Positions 45,640 to 59,909 of a stretch of DNA of 64,000 bases are shown piece by piece (within the stretch, counting starts at the first letter, position 1; every line of letters starts with the position of its first letter). The stretch is from Periplaneta americana (taxonomy: Eukaryota > Arthropoda > Insecta > Blattodea > Blattidae). The stretch lies in NCBI RefSeq assembly GCF_040183065.1, contig NC_091122.1, positions 152,921,955 through 152,985,954 on the forward strand, given 5' to 3'. The notes below the pieces were generated by a model. That model worked only from the letters and a program-made list of their open reading frames with translations, did no database searches and was not told the origin of the DNA. Position numbers and translations under genes: made by a program.

Positions 45640-46090
45640 CTAGCCCCAATTTTTGGGTACCTAAAATATTTGAGTCTCTAATTCCGGAAATAATGGCCAT
45701 ACCGAGGAACGGGATGCGGCCCTGTATTCCCCACTGACCTAATTCTTACACGATAGCATCAAAATGGCAATCGCAAACACTTTCTGATTTTCGAGAAAAA
45801 AAGGGGAAGGGTTTAAACCACTAGACTTTTTTCTACACAAGGAGAACGAAGCGACTCAGATGCCCGCCCTTTTAACTGTAGCATCCCCACATCATCCCTA
45901 GTAATCACCGCAAAAATCCAGCAAATCCGGCGCACTTTTTTCTAGCCCCAATTTTTGGGTACCTAAAATATTTGAGTCTCTAATTCCGGAAATAATGGCC
46001 ATACCGAGGAACGGGATGCGGCCCTGTATTCCCCACTGACCTAATTCTTACACGATAGCATCAAAATGGCAATCGCGAACACTTTCTGAT
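45640..46090 (+). repeat. Truncated satellite B monomer, copy 6 of 6 (junction at 45824)
   Basis: Same junction, 6335 bp after copy 4, within a block (about 45520-46610) that matches about 39185-40275. Confidence 0.85.
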
Positions 46091-46594
46091 TTTCGAGAAA
46101 AAAAAGGGGATCTATTCCGCCGACATTCTAGCCGCCATAACTCCGCTGCACGTGTAGTTACAAAAATGACGATGAGTGCGTTGAATACAGCTCCTCGAAT
46201 TCTATCTTCAGTATAAAGGACAACTTTCTATGCCCGCGCGTGTGGACGGGAGAGGCCGGCAAAATTTCAAAAAATGGTCATTTTGACCTTCCAAAACAGA
46301 CTTTTTTCTACACAAGGAGAACGAAGCGACTCAGAGGCCCGCCCTTTTAACTGTAGCATCCCCACATCATCCCTAGTAATCACCGCAAAAATCCAGCAAA
46401 TCCGGCGCACTATTTTCTAGCCCCAATTTTTGGGTACCTAAAATATTTGAGTCTCTAATTCCGGAAATAATGGCCATACCGAGGAACGGGATGCGGCCCT
46501 GTATTCCCCACTGACCTAATTCTTACACGATAGCATCAAAATGGCAATCGCAAACACTCTCTGATTTTCGAGAAAAAAAGGGTAGGGTTTAAAC

Positions 46595-49500
46595 CACTAT
46601 TCCGCCGACATTCTAGCCGCCATAACTCCGCTGCACGTGTAGTTACAAAAATGACGATGAGTGCGTTGAATACAGCTCCTCGAATTCTATCTTCAGTATA
46701 AAGGACAACTCTCTATGCCCGCGCGTGTGGACGGGAGAGGCCGGCAAAATTTCAAAAAATGGTCATTTTGACCTTCCAAAACAGACTTTTTTCTACACAA
46801 GGAGAACGAAGCGACTCAGAGGCCCGCCCTTTTAACTGTAGCAACCCCACATCATCCCTAGTAACCACCGCAAAAATCCAGCAAATCCGGCGCACTTTTT
46901 TCTAGCCCCAATTTTTGGGTACCTAAAATATTTGAGTCTCTAATTCCGGAAATAATGGCCATACCGAGGAACGGGATGCGGCCCTGTATTCCCCACTGAC
47001 CTAATTCTTACACGATAGCATCAAAATGGCAATCGCGAACACTTTCTGATTTTCGAGAAAAAAAAGGGGAACCACTATTCCGCCGACATTCTAGCCGCCA
47101 TAACTCCGCTGCACGTGTAGTTACAAAAATGACGATGAGTGCGTTGAATACAGCTCCTCGAATTCTATCTTCAGTATAAAGGACAACTATCTATGCCCGC
47201 GCGTGTGGACGGGAGAGGCCGGCAAAATTTCAAAAAATGGTCATTTTGACCTTCCAAAACAGACTTTTTTCTACACAAAGAGAACGAAGCGACTCAGAGG
47301 CCCGCCCTTTTAACTGTAGCAACCCCACATCATCCCTAGTAACCACCGCAAAAATCCAGCAAATCCGGCGCACTTTTTTCTACCCCAATTTTTGGGTACC
47401 TAAAATATTTGAGTCTCTAATTCCGGAAATAATGGCCATACCGAGGAACGGGATGCGGCCCTGTTTTCCCCACTGACCTAATTCTTACACGATATCATCA
47501 AAATGGCAATCGCGAACACTTTCTGATTTTCGAGAAAAAAAAGGGGATCTATTCCGCCGACATTCTAGCCGCCATAACTCCGCTGCACGTGTAGTTACAA
47601 AAATGACGATGAGTGCGTTGAATACAGCTCCTCGAATTCTATCTTCAGTATAAAGGACAACTCTCTATGCCCGCGCGTGTGGACGGGAGAGGCCGGCAAA
47701 ATTTCAAAAAATGGTCATTTTGACCTTCCAAAACAGACTTTTTTCTACACAAGGAGAACGAAGCGACTCAGAGGCCCGCCCTTTTAACTGTAGCATCCCC
47801 ACATCATACCTAGTAATCACCGCAAAAATCCAGCAAATCCGGCGCACTTTTTTCTAGCCCCAATTTTTCGGTACCTAAAATATTTGAGTCTCTAATTCCG
47901 GAAATAATGGCCATACCGAGGAACGGGATGCGGCTCTGTATTCCCCACTGACCTAATTCTTACACGATAGCATCAAAATGGCAATCGCAAACACTTTCTG
48001 ATTTTCGAGAAAAAAAAGGGGAACCACTATTCCGCCGACATTCTAGCCGCCATAACTCCGCTGCACATGTAGTTACAAAAATGACGATGAGTGCGTTGAA
48101 TACAGCTCCCCGAATTCTATCTTCAGTATAAAGGACAACTCTCTATACCCGCGCGTGTGGACGGGAGAGGCCGGCAAAATTTCAAAAAATGGTCATTTTG
48201 ACCTTCCAAAACAGACTTTTTTCTACATAAGGAGAACGAAGCGACTCAGAGGCCCGCCCTTTTAACTGTTGCATCCCCACATCATCCCTAGTAATCACCG
48301 CAAAAATCCAGCAAATCCGGCGCACTTTTTTCTAGCCCCAATTTTTGGGTACCTAAAATATTTGAGTCTCTAATTCCGGAAATAATGGCCATACCGACGA
48401 ACGGGATGCGGCCCTCTATTCTCCACTGACCTAATTCTTACACGATAGCATCAAAATGGCAATCGCGAACAATTTCTTATTTTCGAGATGAAAACCACTA
48501 TTCCGCAGACATTCTAGCCGCCATAAATCCGCTGCACGCGTAGTTACAAAAATGACGATGAGTGCGTTGAATACAGCTCCTCGATTTCTATCTTCAGTAT
48601 AAAGGACAACTCTCTATCCCCGCGTGTGTGGTCGGTAGAGGCCGGCAAAATTTCAAAAAATGGTCATTTTGACCTTCCAAAACAGACTTTTTTCTAAACA
48701 AGTAGAACGTAGCGACTCAGAGGCCCGCCCTTTTAACATCATCATCCCCACATCATCCCTAGTAATCACCGCAAAAATCCAGCAAATCCGGCGCGCTTTT
48801 TTCTAGCCCCAATTTTTGGGTACCTATAATATTTGAGTCTCTAATTCCGGAAATAATGGCCATACCGAGGAACGGCATGCGGCCCTGTATTCCCCACTGA
48901 CCTAATTCTTACACGATAGCATCAAAATGGAATCGCGAACACATTCCGATTTTCGAGAAAAAAAGGGGAACCACTATTCCGCCGACATTCTAGGCGCCAT
49001 AACTCCGCTGCACGTGTAGTTACAAAAATGACGATGAGTGCGTTGAATACAGCTCCTCGAATTCTATCTTCAGTATAAAGGACAACTCTCTATGCCCGCG
49101 CGTGTGGACGGGAGAGGCCGGCAAAATTTCAAAAAATGGTCATTTTGACCTTCCAAAACAGACTTTTTTCTACACAAGGAGAACGAAGCGACTCAGAGGC
49201 CCGCCCTTTTAACTGTAGCAACCCCACATCATCCCTAGTAACCACCGCAAAAATCCAGCAAATCCGGCGCACTTTTTTCTAGCCCCAATTTTTGGGTACC
49301 TAAAATATTTGAGTCTCTAATTCCGGAAATAATGGCCATACCGAGGAACGGGATGCGGCCCTGTATTCCCCACTGACCTAATTCTTACACGATAGCATCA
49401 AAATGGCAATCGCGAACACTTTCTGATTTTCGAGAAAAAAAAGGGGAACCACTATTCCGCCGACATTCTAGCCGCCATAACTCCGCTGCACATGTAGTTA

Positions 49501-49875
49501 CAAAAATGACGATGAGTGCGTTGAATACAGCTCCTGGAATTCTATCTTCAGTATAAAGGACAACTCTCTATGACCGCGCGTGTGGACGGCAGAGGCCGGC
49601 AAAATTTCAAAAAATGGTCATTTTGACCTTCCAAAACAGACTTTTTTCTACATAAGGAGAACGAAGCGACTCAGAGGCCCGCCCTTTTAACTGTTGCATC
49701 CCCACATCATCCCTAGTAATCACCGCAAAAATCCAGCAAATCCGGCGCACTTTTTTCTAGCCCCAATTTTTGGGTACCTAAAATATTTGAGTCTCTAATT
49801 CCGGAAATAATGGCCATACCGAGGAACGGGATGCGGCCCTGTATTCCCCACTGACCTAATTCTTACACGATAGCA
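46595..49875 (+). repeat. Satellite B 3.3-kb block repeated at offset 4595 bp, right copy
   Basis: Counterpart of 42000-45280. It ends at 49877 at a unique deletion junction (cgatagcatc|cgccgac), where about 55 bp including the ttttcgagaaaaaaagggg section are missing. Confidence 0.85.
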
Positions 49876-50349
49876 TCCGCCGACTTTCTAGCCGCCATAA
49901 CTCCGCTGCACGTGTAGTTACAAAAATGACGATGAGTGCGTTGAATACAGCTCCTCGAATTCTATCTTCAGTATAAAGGACAACTCTCTATGCCCGCGCG
50001 TGTGGACGGGAGAGGCCGGCAAAATTTCAAAAAATGGTCATTTTGACCTTCCAAAACAGACTTTTTTCTACACAAGGAGAACGAAGCGACTCAGAGGCCC
50101 GCCCTTTTAACTGTAGCAACCCCACATCATCCCTAGTAATCACCGCAAAAATCCAGCAAATCCGGCGCACTTTTTTCTAGCCCCAATTTTTGGGTACCTA
50201 AAATATTTGAGTCTCTAATTCCGGAAATAATGGCCATACCGAGGAACGGGATGCGGCCCTGTATTCCCCACTGACCTAATTCTCACACGATAGCATCAAA
50301 ATGGCAATCGCGAACACTTTCTGATTTTCGAGAAAAAAAAGGGGAACCA

Positions 50350-53300
50350 CTATTCCGCCGACATTCTAGCCGCCATAACTCCGCTGCACATGTAGTTACA
50401 AAAATGACGATGGGTGCGTTGAATACAGCTCCTCGAATTCTATCTTCAGGATGCCCGCGCGTGTGGACGGGAGAGGCCGGCAAAATTTCAAAAAATGGTC
50501 ATTTTGACCTTCCAAAACAGACTTTTTTCTACACAAGAAGAACGAAGCGACTCAGAGGCCCGCCCTTTTAACTGTAGCATCCCCACATCATCCCTAGTAA
50601 TCACCGCAAAAATCCAGCAAATCCGGCGCACTTTTTTCTAGCCTCAATTTTTGGGTACCTAAAATATTTGAGTCTATAATTCCGGAAATAATGGCCATAC
50701 CGAGGAACGGGATGCGGCCCTGTATTCCCCATTGACCTATTTCTTACACGATAGCATCAAAATGGCAATCGCGAACACTTTCTGATTTTCGAGAAAAAAA
50801 GGGGAAGGGTTTAAACCACTATTCCGCCGACATTCTAGCCGCCATAACTCCGCTGCACATGTAGTTACATAAATGACAATGAGTGCGTTGAATACAGCTC
50901 CTCGAATTCTATCTTCAGTATAAAGGACAACTCTCTATGCCCGCGCGTGTGGACGGGAGAGGCCGGCAAAATTTCAAAAAATGGTCATTTTGACCTTCCA
51001 AAACAGACTTTTTTCTACACAAGGAGAACGAAGCGACTCAGAGGCCCGCCCTTTTAACTGTAGCATCCCCACATCATCCCTAGTAATCACCGCAAAAATC
51101 CAGCAAATCCGGCGCACTTTTTTCTAGCCCCAATTTTTGGGTACCTAAAATATTTGAGTCTCTAATTCCGGAAATAATGGCCATACCGAGGAACGGGATG
51201 CGGCCCTGTATTCCCCACTGACCTAATTCTTACACGATAGCATCAAAATGGCAATCGCAAACACTTTCTGATTTTCGAGAAAAAAAGGGGAAGGGTTTAA
51301 ACCACTATTCCGCCGACATTCTAGCCGCCATAACTCCGCTGCACGTGTAGTTACAAAAATGACGATGAGTGCGTTGAATACAGCTCCTGGAATTCTATCT
51401 TCAGTATAAAGGACAACTCTCTATGACCGCGCGTGTGGACGGCAGAGGCCGGCAAAATTTCAAAAAATGGTCATTTTGACCTTCCAAAACAGACTTTTTT
51501 CTACATAAGGAGAACGAAGCGACTCAGAGGCCCGCCCTTTTAACTGTTGCATCCCCACATCATCCCTAGTAATCACCGCAAAAATCCAGCAAATCCGGCG
51601 CACTTTTTTCTAGCCCCAATTTTTGGGTACCTAAAATATTTGAGTCTCTAATTCCGGAAATAATGGCCATACCGAGGAACGGGATGCGGCCCTGTATTCC
51701 CCACTGACCTAATTCTTACACGATAGCATCAAAATGGCAATCGCGAACACTTTCTGATTTTCAAGAAAAAAAAGGGGAACCACTATTCCGCCGACATTCT
51801 AGCCGCCATAACTCCGCTGCACGTGTAGTTACAAAAATGACGATGAGTGCGTTGAATACAGCTCCTCGAATTCTATCTTCAGTATAAAGGACAACTCTCT
51901 ATGCCCGCGCGTGTGGACGGGAGAGGCCGGCAAAATTTCAAAAAATGGTCATTTTGACCTTCCAAAACAGACTTTTTTCTACACAAGGAGAACGAAGCGA
52001 CTCAGAGGCCCGCCCTTTTAACTGTAGCAACCCCACATCATCCCTAGTAATCACCGCAAAAATCCAGCAAATCCGGCGCACTTTTTTCTAGCCCCAATTT
52101 TTGGGTACCTAAAATATTTGAGTCTCTAATTCCGGAAATAATGGCCATACCGAGGAACGGGATGCGGCCCTGTATTCCCCACTGACCTAATTCTCACACG
52201 ATAGCATCAAAATGGCAATCGCGAACACTTTCTGATTTTCGAGAAAAAAAAGGGGAACCACTATTTCGCCGACATTCTAGCCGCCATAACTCCGCTGCAC
52301 ATGTAGTTACAAAAATGACGATGAGTGCGTTGAATACAGCTCCTCGAATTCTATCTTCAGTATAAAGGACAACTCTCTATGCCCGCGCGTGTGGACGGGA
52401 GAGGCCGGCAAAATTTCAAAAAATGGTCATTTTGACCTTCCAAAACAGACTTTTTTCTACACAAGGAGAACGTAGCGAGTCAGAGGCCCGCCCTTTTAAC
52501 TGTAGCATCCCCACATCATCCCTAGTAATCACCGCAAAAATCCAGCAAATCCGGCGCACTTTTTTCTAGCCCCAATTTTTGGGTACCTAAAATATTTGAG
52601 TCTCTAATTCCGGAAATAATGGCCATACCGAGGAACGGAATGCGGCCCTGTATTCCCCACTGACCTAATTCTTACACGATAGCATCAAAATGGCAATCGC
52701 GAACACTTTCTGATTTTCGAGAAAAAAAAGGGGAACCACTATTCCGCCGACATTCTAGCCGCCATAACTCCACTGCGCGTGTAGTTACAAAAATGACGAT
52801 GAGTGCGTTGAATACAGCTCCTCGAATTCTATCTTCAGTATAAAGGACAACTCTCTATGCCCGCGCGTGTGGACGGGAGAGGCCGGCACAATTTCAAAAA
52901 ATGGTCATTTTGACCTTCCAAAACAGACTTTTTTCTACACAAGGAGAACGAAGCGACTCAGAGGCCCGCCCTTTTAACTGTAGCATCCCCACATCATCCC
53001 TAGTAATCACCGCAAAAATCCAGCAAATCCGGCGCACTTTTTTCTAGCCCCAATTTTTGGGTACCTAAAATATTTGAGTCTCTAATTCCGGAAATAATGG
53101 CCATACCGAGGAACGGGATGCGGCCCTGTATTCCCCACTGACCTAATTCTTACACGATCGCATCAAAATGGCAATCGCGAACACTTTCTGATTTTCGAGA
53201 AAAAAAGGGGAAGGGTTTAAACCACTATTCCGCCGACATTCTAGCCGCCATAACTCCGCTGCACGTGTAGTTACAAAAATGACGATGAGTGCGTTGAATA

Positions 53301-54620
53301 CAGCTCCTCGAATTCTATCTTCAGTATAAAGGACAACTCTCTATGCCCGCGCGTGTGGACGGGAGAGGCCGGCAAAATTTCAAAAAATGGTCATTTTGAC
53401 CTTCCAAAACAGACTTTTTTCTACACAAGGAGAACGAAGCGACTCAGAGGACCGCCCTTTTAACTGTAGCATCCCCACATCATACCTAGTAATCACCGCA
53501 AAAATCCAGCAAATCCGGCGCACTTTTTTCTAGCCCCAATTTTTCGGTACCTAAAATATTTGAGTCTCTAATTCCGGAAATAATGGCCATACCGAGGAAC
53601 GGGATGCGGCCCTGTATTCCCCACTGACCTAATTCTTACACGATAGCATCAAAATGGCAATCGCAAACACTTTCTGATTTACGAGAAAAAAAGGGGAAGG
53701 GTTTAAACCACTATTCCGCCGACTTTCTAGCCGCCATAACTCCGCTGCACGTGTAGTTACAAAAATGACGATGAGTGCGTTGAATACAGCTCCTCGAATT
53801 CTATCTTCAGTATAAAGGACAACTCTCTATGCCCGCGCGTGTGGACGGGAGAGGCCGGCAAAATTTCAAAAAATGGTCATTTTGACCTTCCAAAACAGAC
53901 TTTTTTCTACACAAGGAGAACGAAGCGACTCAGAGGCCCGCCCTTTTAACTGTAGCAACCCCACATCATCCCTAGTAATCACCGCAAAAATCCAGCAAAT
54001 CCGGCGCACTTTTTTCTAGCCCCAATTTTTGGGTACCTAAAATATTTGAGTCTCTAATTCCGGAAATAATGGCCATACCGAGGAACGGGATGCGGCCCTG
54101 TATTCCCCACTGACCTAATTCTCACACGATAGCATCAAAATGGCAATCGCGAACACTTTCTGATTTTCGAGAAAAAAAAGGGGAACCACTATTCCGCCGA
54201 CATTCTAGCCGCCATAACTCCGCTGCACATGTAGTTACAAAAATGACGATGAGTGCGTTGAATACAGCTCCTCGAATTCTATCTTCAGTATAAAGGACAA
54301 CTCTCTATGCCCGCGCGTGTGGACGGGAGAGGCCGGCAAAATTTCAAAAAATGGTCATTTTGACCTTCCAAAACAGACTTTTTTCTACACAAGGAGAACG
54401 TAGCGAGTCAGAGGCCCGCCCTTTTAACTGTAGCATCCCCACATCATCCCTAGTAATCACCGCAAAAATCCAGCAAATCCGGCGCACTTTTTTCTAGCCC
54501 CAATTTTTGGGTACCTAAAATATTTGAGTCTATAATTCCGGAAATAATGGCCATACCGAGGAACGGGATGCGGCCCTGTATTCCCCATTGACCTAATTCT
54601 TACACGATAGCATCAAAATG
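50350..54620 (+). repeat. Satellite B 11-monomer higher-order unit, copy 1
   Basis: Shares with 55639-59909, at a constant offset of 5289 bp, the markers gatgggtgcg, an 18-bp loss after tatcttcag, ttacataaatg, ctcctggaattc, ttttcaagaaaaa, ctcacacgatag, gtagcgagtc, aacggaatgcgg, ccactgcgcgtg, ggcacaatttc, acgatcgcatc and agaggaccgccc. Confidence 0.85.
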
Positions 54621-55638
54621 GCAATCGCAAACACTTTCTGATTTACGAGAAAAAAAGGGGAAGGGTTTAAACCACTATTCCGCCGACTTTCTAGCCGCCA
54701 TAACTCCGCTGCACGTGTAGTTACAAAAATGACGGTGAGTGCGTTGAATACAGCTCCTCGAATTCTATCTTCAGTATAAAGGACAACTCTCTATGCCCGC
54801 GCGTGTGGACGGGAGAGGCCGGCAAAATTTCAAAAAATGGTCATTTTGACCTTCCAAAACAGACTTTTTTCTACACAAGGAGAACGAAGCGACTCAGAGG
54901 CCCGCCCTTTTAACTGTAGCATCCCCACATCATACCTAGTAATCACCGCAAAAATCCAGCAAATCCGGCGCACTTTTTTCTAGCCCCAATTTTTCGGTAC
55001 CTAAAATATTTGAGTCTCTAATTCCGGAAATAATGGCCATACCGAGGAACGGGATGCGGCTCTGTATTCCCCACTGACCTAATTCTTACACGATAGCATC
55101 AAAATGGCAATCGCAAACACTTTCTGATTTTCGAGAAAAAAAAGGGGAACCACTATTCCGCCGACATTCTAGCCGCCATAACTCCGCTGCACATGTAGTT
55201 ACAAAAATGACGATGAGTGCGTTGAATACAGCTCCCCGAATTCTATCTTCAGTATAAAGGACAACTCTCTATGCCCGCGCGTGTGGACGGGAGAGGCCGG
55301 CAAAATTAAAAAAAATGGTCATTTTGACCTTCCAAAACAGACTTTTTTCTACACAAGGAGAACGAAGCGACTCAGAGGCCCGCCCTTTTAACTGAAGCAT
55401 CCCCACATCATCCCTAGTAATCACCGCAAAAATCCAGCAAATCCGGCGCACTTTTTTCTAGCCCCAATTTTTGGGTACCTAAAATATTTGAGTCTCTAAT
55501 TCCGGAAATAATGGCCATACCGAGGAACGGGATGCGGCCCTGTATTCCCCACTGACCTAATTCTTACACGATAGTATCAAAATGGCAATCGCGAACACTT
55601 TCTGATTTTCGAGAAAAAAAGGGGAAGGGTTTAAACCA

Positions 55639-58600
55639 CTATTCCTCCGACATTCTAGCCGCCATAACTCCGCTGCACATGTAGTTACAAAAATGACGAT
55701 GGGTGCGTTGAATACAGCTCCTCGAATTCTATCTTCAGAATGCCCGCGCGTGTGGACGGGAGAGGCCGGCAAAATTTCAAAAAATGGTCATTTTGACCTT
55801 CCAAAACAGACTTTTTTCTACACAAGAAGAACGAAGCGACTCAGAGGCCCTCCCTTTTAACTGTAGCATCCCCACATCATCCCTAGTAATCACCGCAAAA
55901 ATCCAGCAAATCCGGCGAACTTTTTTCTAGCCCCAATTTTTGGGTACCTAAAATATTTGAGTCTATAATTCCGGAAATAATGGCCATACCGAGGAACGGG
56001 ATGCGGCCCTGTATTCCCCATTGACCTATTTCTTACACGATAGCATCAAAATGGCAATCGCGAACACTTTCTGATTTTCGAGAAAAAAAGGGGAAGGGTT
56101 TAAACCACTATTCCGCCGACATTCTAGCCGCCATAACTCCGCTGCACATGTAGTTACATAAATGACGATGAGTGCGTTGAATACAGCTCCTCGAATTCTA
56201 TCTTCAGTATAAAGGACAACTCTCTATGCCCGCGCGTGTGGACGGGAGAGGCCGGCAAAATTTCAAAAAATGGTCATTTTGACCTTCCAAAACAGACTTT
56301 TTTCTACACAAGGAGAACGAAGCGACTCAGAGGCCCGCCCTTTTAACTGTAGCATCCCCACATCATCCCTAGTAATCACCGCAAAAATCCAGCAAATCCG
56401 GCGCACTTTTTTCTAGCCCCAATTTTTGGGTACCTAAAATATTTGAGTCTCTAATTCCGGAAATAATGGCCATACCGAGGAACGGGATGCGGCCCTGTAT
56501 TCCCCACTGACCTAATTCTTACACGATAGCATCAAAATGGCAATCGCAAACACTTTCTGATTTTCGAGAAAAAAAGGGGAAGGGTTTAAACCACTATTCC
56601 GCCGACATTCTAGCCGCCATGACTCCGCTGCACGTGTAGTTACAAAAATGACGATGAGTGCGTTGAATACAGCTCCTGGAATTCTATCTTCAGTATAAAG
56701 GACAACTCTCTATGACCGCGCGTGTGGACGGCAGAGGCCGGCAAAATTTCAAAAAATGGTCATTTTGACCTTCCAAAACAGACTTTTTTCTACATAAGGA
56801 GAACGAAGCGACTCAGAGGCCCGCCCTTTTAACTGTTGCATCCCCACATCATCCCTAGTAAACACCGCAAAAATCCAGCAAATCCGGCGCACTTTTTTCT
56901 AGCCCCAATTTTTGGGTACCTAAAATATTTGAGTCTCTAATTCCGGAAATAATGGCCATACCGAGGAACGGGATGCGGCCCTGTATTCCCCACTGACCTA
57001 ATTCTTACACGATAGCATCAAAATGGCAATCGCGAACACTTTCTGATTTTCAAGAAAAAAAAGGGGAACCACTATTCCTCCGACATTCTAGCCGCCATAA
57101 CTCCGCTGCACGTGTAGTTACAAAAATGACGATGAGTGCGTTGAATACAGCTCCTCGAATTCTATCTTCAGTATAAAGGACAACTCTCTATGCCCGCGCG
57201 TGTGGACGGGAGAGGCCGGCAAAATTTCAAAAAATGGTCATTTTGACCTTCCAAAACAGACTTTTTTCTACACAAGGAGAACGAAGCGACTCAGAGGCCC
57301 GCCCTTTTAACTGTAGCAACCCCACATCATCCCTAGTAATCACCGCAAAAATCCAGCAAATCCGGCGCACTTTTTTCTAGCCCCAATTTTTGGGTACCTA
57401 AAATATTTGAGTCTCTAATTCCGGAAATAATGGCCATACCGAGGAACGGGATGCGGCCCTGTATTCCCCACTGACCTAATTCTCACACGATAGCATCACA
57501 ATGGCAATCGCGAACACTTTCTGATTTTCGAGAAAAAAAAGGGGAACCACTATTCCGCCGACATTCTAGCCGCCATAACTCCGCTGCACATGTAGTTACA
57601 AAAATGACGATGAGTGCGTTGAATACAGCTCCTCGAATTCTATCTTCAGTATAAAGGACAACTCTCTATGCCCGCGCGTGTGGACGGGAGAGGCCGAAAA
57701 AATTTCAAAAAATGGTCATTTTGACCTTCCAAAACAGACTTTTTTCTACACAAGGAGAACGTAGCGAGTCAGAGGCCCGCCCTTTTAACTGTAGCATCCC
57801 CACATCATCCCTAGTAATCACCGCAAAAATCCAGCAAATCCGGCGCACTTTTTTCTAGCCCCAATTTTTGGGTACCTAAAATATTTGAGTCTCTAATTCC
57901 GGAAATAATGGCCATACCGAGGAACGGAATGCGGCCCTGTATTCCCCACTGACCTAATTCTTACACGATAGCATCAAAATGGCAATCGCGAACACTTTCT
58001 GATTTTCGAGAAAAAAAAGGGGAACCACTATTCCGCCGACATTCTAGCCGCCATAACTCCACTGCGCGTGTAGTTACAAAAATGACGATGAGTGCGTTGA
58101 ATACAGCTCCTCGAATTCTATCTTCAGTATAAAGGACAACTCTCTATGCCCGCGCGTGTGGACGGGAGAGGCCGGCACAATTTCAAAAAATGGTCATTTT
58201 GACCTTCCAAAACAGACTTTTTTCTACACAAGGAGAACGAAGCGACTCAGAGGCCCGCCCTTTTAACTGTAGCATCCCCACATCATCCCTAGTAATCACC
58301 GCAAAAATCCAGCAAATCCGGCGCACTTTTTTCTAGCCCCAATTTTTGGGTACCTAAAATATTTGAGTCTCTAATTCCGGAAATAATGGCCATACCGAGG
58401 AACGGGATGCGGCCCTGTATTCCCCACTGACCTAATTCTTACACGATCGCATCAAAATGGCAATCGCGAACACTTTCTGATTTTCGAGAAAAAAAGGGGA
58501 AGGGTTTAAACCACTATTCCGCCGACATTCTAGCCGCCATAACTCCGCTGCACGTGTAGTTACAAAAATGACGATGAGTGCGTTGAATACAGCTCCTCGA

Positions 58601-59909
58601 ATTCTATCTTCAGTATAAAGGACAACTCTCTATGCCCGCGCGTGTGGACGGGAGAGGCCGGCAAAATTTCAAAAAATGGTCATTTTGACCTTCCAAAACA
58701 GACTTTTTTCTACACAAGGAGAACGAAGCGACTCAGAGGACCGCCCTTTTAACTGTAGCATCCCCACATCATACCTAGTAATCACCGCAAAAATCCAGCA
58801 AATCCGGCGCACTTTTTTCTAGCCCCAATTTTTCGGTACCTAAAATATTTGAGTCTCTAATTCCGGAAATAATGGCCATACCGAGGAACGGGATGCGGCC
58901 CTGTATTCCCCACTGACCTAATTCTTACACGATAGCATCAAAATGGCAATCGCAAACACTTTCTGATTTACGAGAAAAAAAGGGGAAGGGTTTAAACCAC
59001 TATTCCGCCGACTTTCTAGCCGCCATAACTCCGCTGCACGTGTAGTTACAAAAATGACGATGAGTGCGTTGAATACAGCTCCTCGAATTCTATCTTCAGT
59101 ATAAAGGACAACTCTCTATGCCCGCGCGTGTGGACGGGAGAGGCCGGCAAAATTTCAAAAAATGGTCATTTTGACCTTCCAAAACAGACTTTTTTCTACA
59201 CAAGGAGAACGAAGCGACTCAGAGGCCCGCCCTTTTAACTGTAGCAACCCCACATCATCCCTAGTAATCACCGCAAAAATCCAGCAAATCCGGCGCACTT
59301 TTTTCTAGCCCCAATTTTTGGGTACCTAAAATATTTGAGTCTCTAATTCCGGAAATAATGGCCATACCGAGGAACGGGATGCGGCCCTGTATTCCCCACT
59401 GACCTAATTCTCACACGATAGCATCAAAATGGCAATCGCGAACACTTTCTGATTTTCGAGAAAAAAAAGGGGAACCACTATTCCGCCGACATTCTAGCCG
59501 CCATAACTCCGCTGCACATGTAGTTACAAAAATGACGATGAGTGCGTTGAATACAGCTCCTCGAATTCTATCTTCAGTATAAAGGACAACTCTCTATGCC
59601 CGCGCGTGTGGACGGGAGAGGCCGGCAAAATTTCAAAAAATGGTCATTTTGACCTTCCAAAACAGACTTTTTTCTACACAAGGAGAACGTAGCGAGTCAG
59701 AGGCCCGCCCTTTTAACTGTAGCATCCCCACATCATCCCTAGTAATCACCGCAAAAATCCAGCAAATCCGGCGCACTTTTTTCTAGCCCCAATTTTTGGG
59801 TACCTAAAATATTTGAGTCTATAATTCCGGAAATAATGGCCATACCGAGGAACGGGATGCGGCCCTGTATTCCCCATTGACCTAATTCTTACACGATAGC
59901 ATCAAAATG
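55639..59909 (+). repeat. Satellite B 11-monomer higher-order unit, copy 2
   Basis: Counterpart of 50350-54620. It differs at a few positions, such as gactccgctg at about 56620 and gtaaacaccgc at about 56860. These are partly shared with the third copy (gtaaacaccgc at about 63110), so copy 3 derives from copy 2 and not from copy 1. Confidence 0.85.
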
